From the NCBI GenBank assembly GCA_033964015.1, contig JAWWUD010000054.1:248001-312000 (forward strand): a stretch of DNA of 64,000 nucleotides, written 5' to 3'. Each line of letters begins with the position of its first letter. Within the stretch, counting starts at the first letter, position 1. The stretch is from Scolanthus callimorphus (lineage: Eukaryota; Cnidaria; Anthozoa; Actiniaria; Edwardsiidae). Of this stretch, positions 25,201 to 38,500 are shown one piece after another. The notes under the pieces were generated by a model. That model did not search any database and had not been told where the DNA came from. It was given only the letters and a program-made list of their open reading frames with translations. The position numbers and the translations under genes were made by a program.

Positions 25201-28200
25201 ACCGCACCGCAGCTTCTTCTCTTATATTATACTTGGGTATATCGAGCTTGTGCACTACCCAGGCCCCTTCAACATTAATCTCCTCGGGGTGATCGTGTGA
25301 TGACAGCTTAAAACTGACCCGCTGCATGTTACATGGTCTCATGTCTGACCCAACAGTGTTAAGCTGCAGCAAGTGTGTATCTCCTTTGAGGTCAAGCTTG
25401 TCTGCCAGGTCCTTACGTATCAAAGTCGAGTCGCTACCGGCATCTAGGACTGCGACAGTCTTTATCACACCCTTTGGTCCCATGACCGACACTGGGATCA
25501 ACTGCAGGGAAACAAACGATCGGACACTGAACTGATTTGTGTTAACCGTGTGTTGTTGCTCTTCTGACTTCGATTCATCTGCCCTTTCATTGTGGAGCAG
25601 GGTGTGGTGCTTTGAACTGCACCCATCCTTGAGACACCGTCCATTACTTCGACAAGCATCCGCAAAGTGGCCCCCCTTGAGGCAATTACGACATAATTGC
25701 TTGTTGTATACAAACTTCCTTCTCTCTTTAAAGGGCTTGGATTTGAAAGAGTCACAGTAAACAAGGCGGTGCTTGCTTTCACAAAGATGCACTTATCTAG
25801 ATCAGGGGGGTCAACATTGGGTGGGGCCGATGCTGTATCAACACCAGTCTTTGGGGTGGCCTGGGTTACTTGAATCCCAACACTGTTGGGATGTAACGCC
25901 TTGATACCTGTGTTGGAAGGCCTTGGCCGTGGGGCCTGGGTTTTGAGTCTTGCTCACGGACATAATCTTCAAAGGGGTTGACATGGCATCAACTCTCTTC
26001 TGTAGCCACCTTTCAAAGTCTATGAGGGTCACACTGTCATAGTTCCCTTGTAGGTGCTCATACCATTTAATGCGCATCCCTTCTGGAAGCTTTAATGCTG
26101 CTCTGCCTAGATACTCAGGGTTGTGCAAAATCGCGGTCTGTCCCAATTTTGCACACCACGCACGCACGCCTTGACTTTATAGTGGAAAGATCTTAGGGCC
26201 TGTCTGTCACCATGAACAACATTTGGCCCATCAACCATGCTCTTGAGATGGGCAGCGGCAACTCGGTGATTATTGCCAAACTGTTGCTTTAGCATTTTGA
26301 GTGCGTTGGCATAATTACTCCCACTAACACCCAAACTCTCACAGCCATTTTAGCCTCCCCATCCAAATTCTGGTACAAGTATGCCATTCTATCAAATCTG
26401 TGAGCGTCGCTTTGGAGTGTACTAAATCTCTAAATCGTTCAATAAATGCAGGCCAGTCCTTTGACTGTCCTGAAAATCTGTTTAGTTCGATTGTGGTAAA
26501 CGTTGCTGTTCCTGATTGCGCAAGATCGCGAAACTGGTATCGACACTACCACTGGCTTGTTCAATAACAGTTTCATGACCGTCAACCAATCTTGCAATAA
26601 ATGTGTCAACATAATCCCCATTCAGAATTCCAGTGTGTCTCTCACTGTTAGGGGTTGGGATCCCCTTAATATTCAAGGAGTTGATGAAGCAAAATGATAT
26701 CCAATATCCCAATGGAGGGCAGGGGTGGATGGGATCCCTGTGGTAGATAGGGTACTCTGATGGTGGGACTCTGGTTTAATTGCTCAAAACTCTGGACATT
26801 GGGTATATGAGTGTGTGTTGCCATGGTAACATGGGGTCTGGGCTCACCGACCATGTCATGATATTTATTAGGAACACTGTTCATTGCTGTCTGAACAACA
26901 GGGCTGGCATACGGTGTTTGATATGTAGTGCCTTTGAGGTGGTAATGGGATACGTGACTAGGAGTCAAGTTGACCTGATGTTGGGTTGTTGACCTGATGT
27001 TGGGTCTCTCAAATGACCAAATTCAGAATTTACCAGGTAATGGGGCTGTGATGGTCACAGAGGGTAACGTGGTCTCTGTGGTCTGTATGAGGGGCCCAAT
27101 GGGTGGGCTGTGGTGTTGGACACTTGAAAGGGACTTATCAAAACACCATGGGAGACAGATGGTGCTTGGCTCAAGGGAATGTCATCATGATCTATTTTGA
27201 CTTGTTCAGCAGGATCATATGGTAAACCAGGGTTACTTGACACAAACTGAGCAGCTTGAGCTTGACCCACAGTTCCCGGGGTAGGGAGACTTGTTTCATG
27301 GACAAATGTTGGGGTCATAGAACATGGAATATTTTGGATTTCATGAGATGCAGGTGTTTCAAACATACTAACAATATTGCCAGGGGGTGAACTTCAGCCT
27401 GTTGGGGCTTTAGCTACAGTATCAACTGCATTTAGTGTCATATCAGGTACACTGGAGTTCAAATAAACATCAACAGTATTAGGTGGTTCGGAAACAAAGG
27501 CTTCTTCTAGCTCAGCCAAAGCACTTCATTTTGGCTTGGATCAATTCATCATCCCTTTGTTGCTTTAGTTTCAGAAATTCTAATCGTCTCCTTTTACTGT
27601 CAAGTTCGAGTTCTCGTTGGAGTTGCTCTTCGGATTGAGCTTTTTCTCTCTCTATTCTATCAGCAATCTGCTGAGCTTTCAATTTGGCGAGAGCGGTTTT
27701 CAATCTTGCCTTGGTTTTTCGACGAGACACTCGTAGAACTCACCTCGGTTCCAGCGTGGGATATGCTTTCGTGCAATGGCGAAATGACTGGATCACTCAT
27801 CCTAGCTCGATGGACCAATATGTTCCCTCCACACGGGATAAATCAGGTACACTGGAGTTCAAATAAACATCAACAGATGGCAATCGAGTCAAATTTGCAA
27901 CCCTGGGGACTGCAACCGGTCTCCCGGTTTTCACTGTAAATGATCTCCCGGGAATCACATAATAATTACATAATACTATCTCCTAGAGATATAAGGATGG
28001 TTTACCTCATATTTAGTCAACAAAATATCATTCACAGATCTCAATAACTTTAAAAAGGCTTCTTTTTTTTTTCAAATGAATAGGGAGTTCTGAACTGGTG
28101 AAATTGTTTTGGGTGAAATGGAAAAATGAAAATAAGTGAAAGCAGACAAGATAAGACAAGAAAGGTTGTGTAAAGGTGGGAAAGGGCAAGAAGAGGCAGG

Positions 28201-31200
28201 TAGTTGCTAAAGATCTTGATCATGGTCATGATGATTTTGCTAAAGTCGCCCAAAGTTGCCTATAGTCGCACAAAGTTGCCAATAGTCGCCCAAAGTTAAT
28301 AGCTTTTTTTTTTGTAAAGTCGCTCAAAGTCGCGTCCCACAACCTCGGATTTTGCTTAAGTCGCCTATAGTCGCTGTTAGTCGCCCAAAGAAACAGTGAC
28401 TTTAGGACCCGGAGTAGGGCTCTGATAAACGCTTTGATAGGCCACGGCAGTTTACAGGCTTGGCAAATCTGACTGTGCAATATCAATCAGCACATTGTTG
28501 TCTCTAAAGTGTGTCGGCTTTTTCAATTGAAGGCTTTGTTTAGGAATGATCGAACGATCAGTTGATCTTGTGTTTAATACTTAACTGGACCCTATCGTGA
28601 CGAATAATTTTTTGAAATACTGCGAAATTCACAAAGCCCGGCACACTTTTGCTCCCCAACCATTTATCTATCTCATGGCAAAATTTCAAAGCATTCCGTT
28701 AAAAACCTGTTGGTCTATTAAAGCATTTATACACTAGATTTAGCGAAATCTTAGAGGCGAGTTTTGTGTAAACATAAGAGGGATTAGTGACGAATCTGTC
28801 ATCACGCACTTCACTTCCAGCGAATCACGGCAGGCACCCCCGGTGTGCCAGCAAGGACATACTTTTTCGCGCGGAATAGATAATGAGGCTTCTTTCCGGT
28901 CTCTTGTATTGTCAAAGCGAACATTATTATCGTCTTGGAATTCGAAATCAAACGGTATGGTTAAGCCGCGTCCAAAACCGAGTTCTAAGAAGTGCCCAAA
29001 CTTTGAAAAGGGAAAAGCGAAACCAAGCAAAGCGCGCGCCGAGAGAAAACGACAAAGACAAATCGCTTTGGCTTTCAGACGATTCTTTATCAAGTCCAAT
29101 ATCTTTATTCTCGAACTTGATGCAATTGGTGGATCTTCTGTCCGCTGTTCTTCGTCTTCACATTCTCCTTGGATTTGGGTTGATCGAACCACGAGCCTTT
29201 GTCAGACAGAGCGAGTGTTGTTATTTCATGTTCTCCTGAAAGCTTAAAGATTTGGCTTTATTTACTCCTTTCTCACGCTTTGAGACCCAAGGACTGCGGT
29301 TAAGCTTTTTCGCTTCCCCATTGTTGAGAATAGAGAATTTTCCAAAAAATCGCTTCTACACGACATGTACACTTATATACTAAACCAGAGAACAACAATG
29401 TGTGACAAAATATGGCGGACCATAACAGTCACCTAAAAATGTCCCGTATGAGAGAGAGTAAAGATCAGGCCTCGATGAGGAAGAACTGTGATTTTCGAAA
29501 TTTCGCAAATAGAAGGCCGCGAATGTATCCTGTGACCTTAAAATGACCACAACATATTTGCCGAAATTTTGGTCTTCTCGCGGTACTCTCAGATTGTTTG
29601 CAATGCTAGGAAACACCTCTACCCTTCTACGGCCTTGTCGCCATTAGAGACGTATCACCAGAGAGCCTGTGTCATTCGCCATTTTGACAGCATAGCAACA
29701 TACCAAGTCGGAGAAAGCATCCATTTCCATCGGCTGATTTACAGAATATAGAACAATTCTCGATTGAATTTAGTAATCAAATCTGAAAGTTTGTTTCTAG
29801 ATTTGATTAGAGATTTCTACACGCAATTCATCTTCTAATATCAACTAAAACAATAACAAGGAGTGGCTTACACGGGCTTTTTAAGTCCGGGTATGCGAAG
29901 CATAGAAGCGATCTTTATTGTGACTTCCATCACCCCTCGCTCGCTCACTCACTCCAACGATTGGGTAATGACTCCTTGTTACTTTGATAATTTTGGATAG
30001 TTTTGAGTGTACGTGAATTCCTGGTGAGACGATTCAGTACAATAAAATAAGGTCGAAACAGCGGCTAGAAACGCACAACAAAAAACTTTATCTCAGCACT
30101 TCTCTCGGCAAGATATATAGAAAAGCGGAAGGTGCGAGCTCTGCTATGCGCCGTGCTACGTTTTGCTGGAGGGAGGAAGACCAAAACACGTACTCGCACG
30201 GTTGGGATTTTTCGGCCACTAGATGTGTCGTTATTTTTTCAACTCGTAAATTATGTAAATTGATTACAGTACTAACTGAATCACTTCAGCAAAAGGTGGG
30301 GAAGAAAAAACCGCCACCCCACATTATCTAGACTATACACATATATACTATACTCAACCTTGCGGACTCGCTTCGAACAATGTTGACAAGATATGATCAA
30401 AACAAGTGGGCTGGAGTTGGGGAGGCGGTGGGAAAAACCTTGAACTGAAGAATTTTTGGTTGAAGGCTGTCGCTGTTTCTTCCAAGAATAAGCTTAACTA
30501 AAATGCTAGTCAGCCGATACATACAGGAATGGAACCACGTGAGTGCTCTGCCTTGATTGGCTAAAACAATTGCTTGGTATTTTCCCACTGACAGCCCGCG
30601 CGCCAGCTTGTCTACCAACTGACAGTATGAACAGATACGTGCTCAGATAAATGCCATTATCTGTGCCAGATAATATTTGTTTTTATCCCTGAAACCATTG
30701 CCGAGGCTGTATATGCTTCAGACATCGCTATGACAAGATTGATAGATGGAAGATAGTTTATTAGAATTAAAATTGTCAATTTTGTCAATCAAATAGGCAA
30801 TACACTACAGAGTGAGCTTTTGATCGGATATTTTTAATTACAGGTTCCAATTAGCGATATCCGAAACTGTTTTCCTGTTCTTGGGCCAACCTTAGCGCCT
30901 TACGTCAAACAGGTGATTAGCATAAAAATACGAGCAAGCAGATAACTGAAAAAACAACTAACAATTCCAACTAAACAATTCACTCACGAAAGCAATAAAC
31001 AATTAGACAAACACAACAAACAACATGTGCGAGGCAACAAACAAGCAAACAATCAACTAATGAAACAGACAAACAAAACAAACAAGCAGGAAAAAGGAAC
31101 ATACAAATACCACAATGAAACGCGCATACCTACCCTGGGGACCAGAGGCTGAAACTCTGCCCTTTCGCGTTTGTGTTGTTTCTCGGCAAACTTCGCTTCG

Positions 31201-32468
31201 CTCCTCGTGGCAAAGTCTCGCTGCGCGCGACCTTGCCTAAAATTTTCTCGCTACGCTATTTTAATTCATCTCGAGCCTCTGGTTTCCAGGTAGCGCATAC
31301 CAGACAGACAGACAAACCATTAGGGACTGGTCATTATTTATCGCCGGGGGGGGGGGGGGGGATTTTGGGTAATACACAAGATCAAAATGCAGTGATCCTC
31401 CCACTCATATCAAGCTTTCGTTGCTCATTTCAACCGCTCGACCAGAATTCCGGGAGTCTAGGAACTATAGATAACGTGACTTGTAGGTCAAGTGTGTGTT
31501 TATTAGTGTCCCGCCGAAATAATTGCCGTAGTTTTTCCCTGTTTTACCCTGAAAACTAAATAGAACAGTTTATTTCACCTTATGAAGGTATGGTTATAAC
31601 ATAATTATATTAAAACATCGAGAAACTGCGATAAAAGGCAGTTAAAGAATTTTGAACTGCCAGGATGCCGTTACGATGTAGGCGGTTGTTTATCTTTTAC
31701 ATCTCAAAGGGGTATTATTTTCGTCTCCAATCCTACACGCAAACTTCAAGAATTTCCAGAAAAAGAAACCGATTTGATTCTTTTAGCAATATTTGCTATT
31801 TGGCTAATTAACAGAAGAAAACTACAACTACGATTCACTATATTTTAGGTGTGCTTTTGATACAAATATCACGGATAAAAGACGTTAGCCACTTGAGCTC
31901 GTTAATAGAGACTGACCTCGAGGGCAGGGAAACAGCACGCGTATCTCCCAAATAAGGAAAATACTTCCTTATTTGGAACACGGCCTTATGAGCAACATTT
32001 GTGGGGTAAAAGCTTGATATGAGGAGTACAATGGTTAACGTGATCCCCCTCAGAGCATTTAAACGTTTTCGTGATCCCCACCCCGACTCTATTTGACCTA
32101 GTAGACGACAATTTACAGATAGAAGGATCGCATTTTTCTTTCGTTGCGCACGAAGCGCGCCCGAATTTTGATAAACGCTTTCATCAAGCCTCAGAGAAAG
32201 TGTAGATGAACACTCCGGGTTTTTTGTGTATTGTAAACAAATCCTGTAGGTATTAGGCGCTGAAATTGTTGTTATTCATTTGCGTGAAGCGCGACCCAAA
32301 TGACGAATTTCTATGCCTGTAAATTCATTGACTTACGCTTACTCTTCTTTCGAACATAGTGACTGCCCGCCAGGCATATCACTGCATGGCATTTTTGGTA
32401 GAGTTTGGTTTTCCTCGCCAAGATACACTTGTTCTTGTGAATGGTGCGAAGGTCTTCGAAGGTCTTCT

Positions 32469-32500
<32 letters not shown>

Positions 32501-35500
32501 AGGCGATAAATAATGACCGGTCCCTTACTCATTAAGAGGACATGGTCACAATTGAATGAGTTAGTTTAAGGAAGCAGCGTGTAAAATATCAGGATATTGC
32601 GATGAAGGATTGCTAACATTTGGGCGAATAAAAATCGCAATGTTAGAACAATGCTTGGAATCCGATTTCAAATGCATCAAATTTCCTCATGTAAGCTATA
32701 TTTAGAATCCGCAAATATCTTTGCAGTCCTACATCGAAATAGCCTCAAAGTTTCACCAAGTCATTTTAAAAGCATTATTTACAAATCTCAGTTGTTATTT
32801 TTATAGTTGGTGATATGAAACATTTGATGCTTTCGGTAACCGTTCCTCTTTAATGTAATTTTTTTTCTTGTCACACTCACCATATATCAATTAAAGTACA
32901 TTTACGCAGATTGGACTGAATGCTATACATACCGGTCTCCTGTTCTCCATGGCATCTCTCACCTACATAGTCTCAGCACCTCTGACTAGCTGGATATGCA
33001 AGAAAACGGTGAGGATTGCTGCTATTGATGTTATTGGATGAGGTTTTTGTGATTTCCAGAATAAACATGAATGTCGAGACAGAAGTGGAATCAGGCGAGG
33101 CCGTAATAGTCCGGCGGATTAGAGCAATTATTCAAAGAAATTGCGCACTTTAGGCTAAAGCCCCAATTTTTTGCCAGGTGATAGTTTTCAATGTATTTTT
33201 AAATCGTAGATATGGAGGCACGCTAGAATTCTTTCGTAGCGAAAGCTAGAGAGGTTTTAGAGTGAACTATTGTTTAGCTCAATAGCAGCCATTTTGAATG
33301 CTTTGTTATTCAAATGAGGTTTAGAACTTAGCTTTGCGAACTTTCAAGTTGTTCTCTAGACTACACAGCCATAGCAGCTCAACATTTGCTAATTCTGAAC
33401 TATGGATTGGTTTGACTGACTTCTGTTGAACGTCTCCTTAGAGTTTTTGGTGATTATTAAATGTCATGACCAGTTTATTGGGAATGTTTATAATTTATAT
33501 TGTAAAACAATAGCCTGACTGAGATTTGATGAAATGTTTCAAGAATGACCAACAAATTCTAAAAAAGATCGAGATAATTGGTACCTCATGTGTCGAAAGT
33601 GTAAAAAGAAGCTTGCTCTGAAATTTTCACTTGATATTTTCTACTTAGTATGTGCTATACTCTATAAACACGGACGATGGAAAATTTCATAAGTCCCGCA
33701 CAGCTCATGAATAACAAAGGATTCAAAGATGGCTGCGAATGGCAAAACAATGGTTCACATTAAAACTGTTCTAGCTTTCGCTACGAATAAAATTTAGCGT
33801 GCCTCCATATCTTATCTTCAATAAACTACTGAAAACTATTGACATGTAAAGTTTGGTGTCTTTAGCCAAAAGTGCGCATTTTTTACGCTAATCCGCCGGA
33901 CTATAAGGCCCAGCCTGATTCCACTTGGCGAGATATTATTTATTCTGGAAATCACAAAAACCGAATTTAATAATTGTTCTATTATACATTGATTTAGTGA
34001 AAATACTTTTTTTCTGTCAGGCAATTTCTTTTACACAAGCGCCTTGTTAAATAGGGAAACATTCAAGGGCTGTAGTCCCGTGAAACATTGCGCGCGTAGG
34101 ATCAAGAATCAGCTAGCTGATTCTTCAAAAATCAGCATGCTGATTCTTGGAGACCCTTAAAGTGCGTGATTCCCAAAGTAAAGAGCGCGCTTTTAGCCAA
34201 TCAGAATCGAGATAGTGAGTACAATGTATAATAATGTGCGAGATCATTTGTTTTAAGGGGAACTTGTCATGATTCGCGCATGCCTAGGGGAGCGATATCT
34301 GAATTATGAGCAAAACTAATAAGACCATCCTATCAGATAACTATTTAAGAATATGTAAAGCTAAAAAGCATGATCGGATGGACTGAGAAGTAGCGAGATT
34401 ATATGCGATTATATAGGTTGATAGGTTTTTAGTCTTCGCTGGCTGTCGTTACGGGACGATGCTTCTTTGATTTGAGTGATGCGCAGAACAGATGCGCAGT
34501 TGTGTGACAGGTTCCTTCTAAAACCCCGTCCACAATACACAGTTTTCAAACGAAAACGGAACCTTTTTGCTCCGTTTTCAGAAAGATTTGCGTCCACACT
34601 TATCGTATCGTATCGCTTTCGCCCGTCCACACTACAACGCGTATCGGTACGAAAACGCTCTTATGTATTCAGTGCGCATGCTCAAATAAGCTCAACGCAT
34701 GCGCATTTCAATCTGTCGGCCCGCGAAATTGATCGGCTATGCTGTGGTGACGTCATCATTTTCAGATAGCATTTTTCACCCGTCCACACTAATAAACAGC
34801 GTTTTCAAACAGTTCCGTTTTCAAATCGCTCCATTATGGAGAGCGTTTTCGGATTGATCCGTTTTCGGTGATCGTTTTCGGCGCTGTAGTGTGGACGATA
34901 GCCGTATCCGGGACAAAAGGTATCCGTTTTCGTTTAAACACGGTGTAGTGTGGACGAGGTCTAAAGCACGAGCTTTCATCTCTCATTCCTGGCTTTCACG
35001 TGACGCCATGAAATTTCTAAATTCTAAGATATACTTTATTTAAGCAATAAAAGTACTTTCCGCGTGCTCTCTGGTTTCTTACAAACACGAGGGGGATGTT
35101 GGGAGAACTGATCAAAACTTGAAAGACATTAGCCGCAGGCGAGTGTCTTTCAAGTTTTATCAGCTCGACCATCATTCAAAATGCGCACATTCACAATATA
35201 AAATGGGTGTTATTTTCTAAATATTGTTTACAACCGGGTGAGTCTTCACACAAAGATTCATCTGAACGTGTTTCGTATTTCATGAGCTGTCGCTGAAGTT
35301 TTATGATGAAATACTGTTCTTCGCAGGGAATTTCTGCAGAAACCCATCCATGGGTTTCGGATTTCCCAAGGCTATGCATGTGAATTCCGAACACTTCCTA
35401 TGCATGTACCTTGGGAAATTGGGCTTTCACGTCGGGCTGTAGAGGCCCCGAATTGTTTCATCTTGCGCTCCACTCGTGAGTTTTTATCCAATCGTCACAC

Positions 35501-38500
35501 CATTTGGCATGTCAATAGTACTCATGAAATCAATGAAAACTGTCATTTTAAATTTTTGGAATTAACGGTTTTTGGCGGGGAAATGACGTCATCAAAACGG
35601 TAAAAAAAATTGAAATTGCTTACTCCAACGTTTTTAGTGACTCATTTGAAAGGACACGAAAAGATTAGTCCAAAACTGAAAACATTTTTGACATAGCTCT
35701 TTTGGCTGTGAAGATATTAATTTTTGAGTTTTGAAATAACCGCCACTTTTTCTATTTTTAGTTCAAGAATTCAAACTTTAAAAGCCTATAACTCCACAAC
35801 CAAAATAGCTATGTCCAAAAAATTTCGGTTTTCGACTAGTCTTTGCGAGATCTTTCAAATAAACCCCCAAGAAAGACAGAGTATGCAATTTCAATTCTTT
35901 TTGCTGCTTTGGTGACGTCATTTCCCACCAAAAACCGTTAATTCAAAAAATCTAAAATGACAATTTTGTTTAGTTTGATGAGTTCTATTCACATGCCAAA
36001 TTGTGTGATGTTTGGATAAAAACTCACAAGTGGAGCACAAGATGAAACAATTCGGGGCCTCTACAGCCCGACGTGTTTTCCCATTGGATGGGTTTTTGCA
36101 GAAATTCCGTGTGTCAAAAGCCCGAATCCCCTGAATCCCTGGTAGAGTAAAAAAGTTTTATTATGGTACGGAAGACTGTTTAATTTACATTAATTTTCTT
36201 TCTTCTGTTTCCACAGCACGCTTTCACTAATGTTATGATATTCGGTTCCAATTTGTCTGGCCTCGGTCTTCTTCTACTTGGACCGGCACCCTTCCTGCCG
36301 TTTTTACCAGAAAAGTAGGTCATAATATTCTTGGTCAGTAGCCCTATACGAGATTTTGAATTTCCTGCGAAAATTTAGTTATTTGGTAACAAATTATGTT
36401 CCCTTTCTGATGAATGGAATCAGGGCTGCCATCGAACTGTGCGTGTTAAGTAATGGTCCGTATAAGAACTAGGCAAGAACGGCAAAGCATGCTGGAATGC
36501 AATTAATTTCTATTGAAAATATAGGCAATTTCATTGGCTTAGACATGAAAATCATTAAATTCACTATGCTAGAAAGACTTGTTTGAGGATTTTTAGGGAG
36601 ACATAAGCACTTGCGGTACTCACAGGATATGCAATTTGTAAAGACTTTGTATGTGGGGAATCTAGCGTAAATGCTGATTCTCACTCCTTTGTTCTTCTTT
36701 AATCTGATTGGTCTAGAGACTTTTTGTTGCCATATGTTCTCAAAGCAAGTCGAAATCTATCACTTTTTCACTCGTATTATGTTACTAGACATGATAACTT
36801 ACTTTAGTATAAACTAACTTATGGTCTATTACAAATCCTGCATTCTGATTGGCTGAGCTACTAATGGTCTATTAGTGATAGACCGTACCTGGCAAAACCA
36901 CCACCTTTCTTTGCAAGAAAACATGATTTTTTTCAACATAAAATAATGGTTTTCATTGCCAAAACCGACCAACTAGTTGGTTTATACTAAAACAATTAGA
37001 CCTCTCGTCCTCATGTGCTATGATATCAATAGACCATTCGGCCTTAGGCCTCATGGTCTATTCATCATAGCACATTCGGCCTCGAGGTCTAATTGTTAAG
37101 TAGTAAAAAAATAGGACATATCCTAAGTGGGGAACCTTCAATGCCGTAGAACAATGGAGGTTTGCCTAGTTCCCTCTAAAAGGTACCAAACATGGCGTCG
37201 CTTAGCTGATTTTGACCCCTCTAAAAGGTACCAAACATGGCGTCGCTTAGCTGATTTTGACCCCTCTAAAGGTACCAAACATGGCGTCGCTTAGTTGATT
37301 TTGACCCCTCTAAAAGGTACCAAACATGGCGTCGCTTAGCTGATTTTGACCCCTCTAAAAGGTACCAAACATGGCGTCGCTTAGCTGATTTTGACCCCTC
37401 TAAAGGTACCAAACATGGCGTCGCTTAGTTGATTTTGACCCCTCTAAAGGTAACAAACATGGCGTCGCTTAGTTGATTTTGACCCCTCTAAAAGGTACCA
37501 AACATGGCGTCGCTTAGCTGATTTTGACCCCTCTAAAAGGTACCAAACATGGCGTCGCTTAGTTGATTTTGACCCCTCTAAAGGTACCAAACATGGCGTC
37601 GCTTAGTTGATTTTGACCCCTCTAAAAGGTACCAAACATGGCGTCGCTTAGCTGATTTTGACCCCTCCAAAAGGTACCAAACATGGCGTCGCTTAGCTGA
37701 TTTTGACCCCTCTAAAAGGTACCAAACATGGCGTCGCTTAGCTGATTTTGACCCCTCTAAAAGGTACCAAACATGGTGTCGCTTAGTTGATTTTGACCCC
37801 TCTAAAAGGTACCAAACATGGCGTCGCTTAGCTGATTTTGACCCCTCTAAAAGGTACCAAACATGGCGTCGCTTAGTTGATTTTGACCCCTCTAAAAGGT
37901 ACCAAACATGGCGTCGCTTAGTTGATTTTGACCCCTCTAAAGGTACCAAACATGGCGTCGCTTAGCTGATTTGACCCCTCTAAAAGGTACCAAACATGGC
38001 GTCGCTTAGTTGATTTTGACCCCTCTAAAGGTACCAAACATGGCGTCGCTTAGTTGATTTTGACCCCTCTAAAGGTACCAAACATGGCGTCGCTTAGTTG
38101 ATTTTGACCCCTCTAAAGGTACCAAACATGGCGTCGCTTAGCTGATTTTGACCCCTCTAAAGGTACCAAACATGGCGTCGCTTAGCTGATTTTGACCCCT
38201 CTAAAAGGTACCAAACATGGCGTCGCTTAGTTGATTTTGACCCCTCTAAAGGTACCAAACATGGCGTCGCTTAGTTGATTTTGACCCCTCCAAAAGGTAC
38301 CAAACATGGCGTCGCGCCGTTGATTTTGACCTCTCTAAAAGGTACCAACAAGACGTATTTTCCCTCGTAATTTTCTCGTATTTTTACGAGGGAAAATACG
38401 TCTGAAATTCAGGCTACCAACAAGTGTGATTTGATTTGCCAGAACGGACCTCTAAGAGGTACCTTCTGGAAAAAATTACACGTTTTCGAAGAGCACGAAA

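Larger units (their letters stand above)
21584..27760 (-). mobile_element. BEL/Pao LTR retrotransposon, decayed, antisense in the intron
   Basis: Read on the - strand, the domains come in BEL/Pao order: Gag coiled coil, DUF1759-type Gag, zinc knuckle, aspartic protease, reverse transcriptase with YMDD, Peptidase_A17-like segment, RNase H tail, integrase with zinc-binding domain and core, and a C-terminal DUF5641 domain. The single polyprotein is broken into several frames, so this copy is not active by itself. I could not define the LTRs. The only shared sequence near both ends is about 13 bases (cacgggataaatc at 21415 and 27833). It lies inside the transporter's largest intron, in the opposite direction to that gene. 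Confidence 0.9.
15207..30843. other. 15.6-kb intron of the transporter gene
   Basis: This interval separates two exons of the transporter. It contains MITEs, a poly-G tract, a nested DNA element (19459-21042) and an antisense BEL/Pao retrotransposon. Parts at 15750-16190, 16240-17320 and 28430-30840 hold nothing I can identify beyond AT-rich sequence and unsupported open frames. Confidence 0.7.

Noticed and set aside
21330..28050. LTRs of the BEL/Pao element
   Set aside because: Only about 13 matching bases were found between the two flanks, which is not enough to call LTRs.
28740..29247. Overlapping 118-150 codon frames on both strands
   Set aside because: Both strands are open, neither has known motifs; I could not choose and report neither as a gene.
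37578..37949. 123-codon - strand frame with a 15-residue repeat
   Set aside because: It is produced by 45-bp units in the minisatellite and ends where a 44-bp unit occurs.
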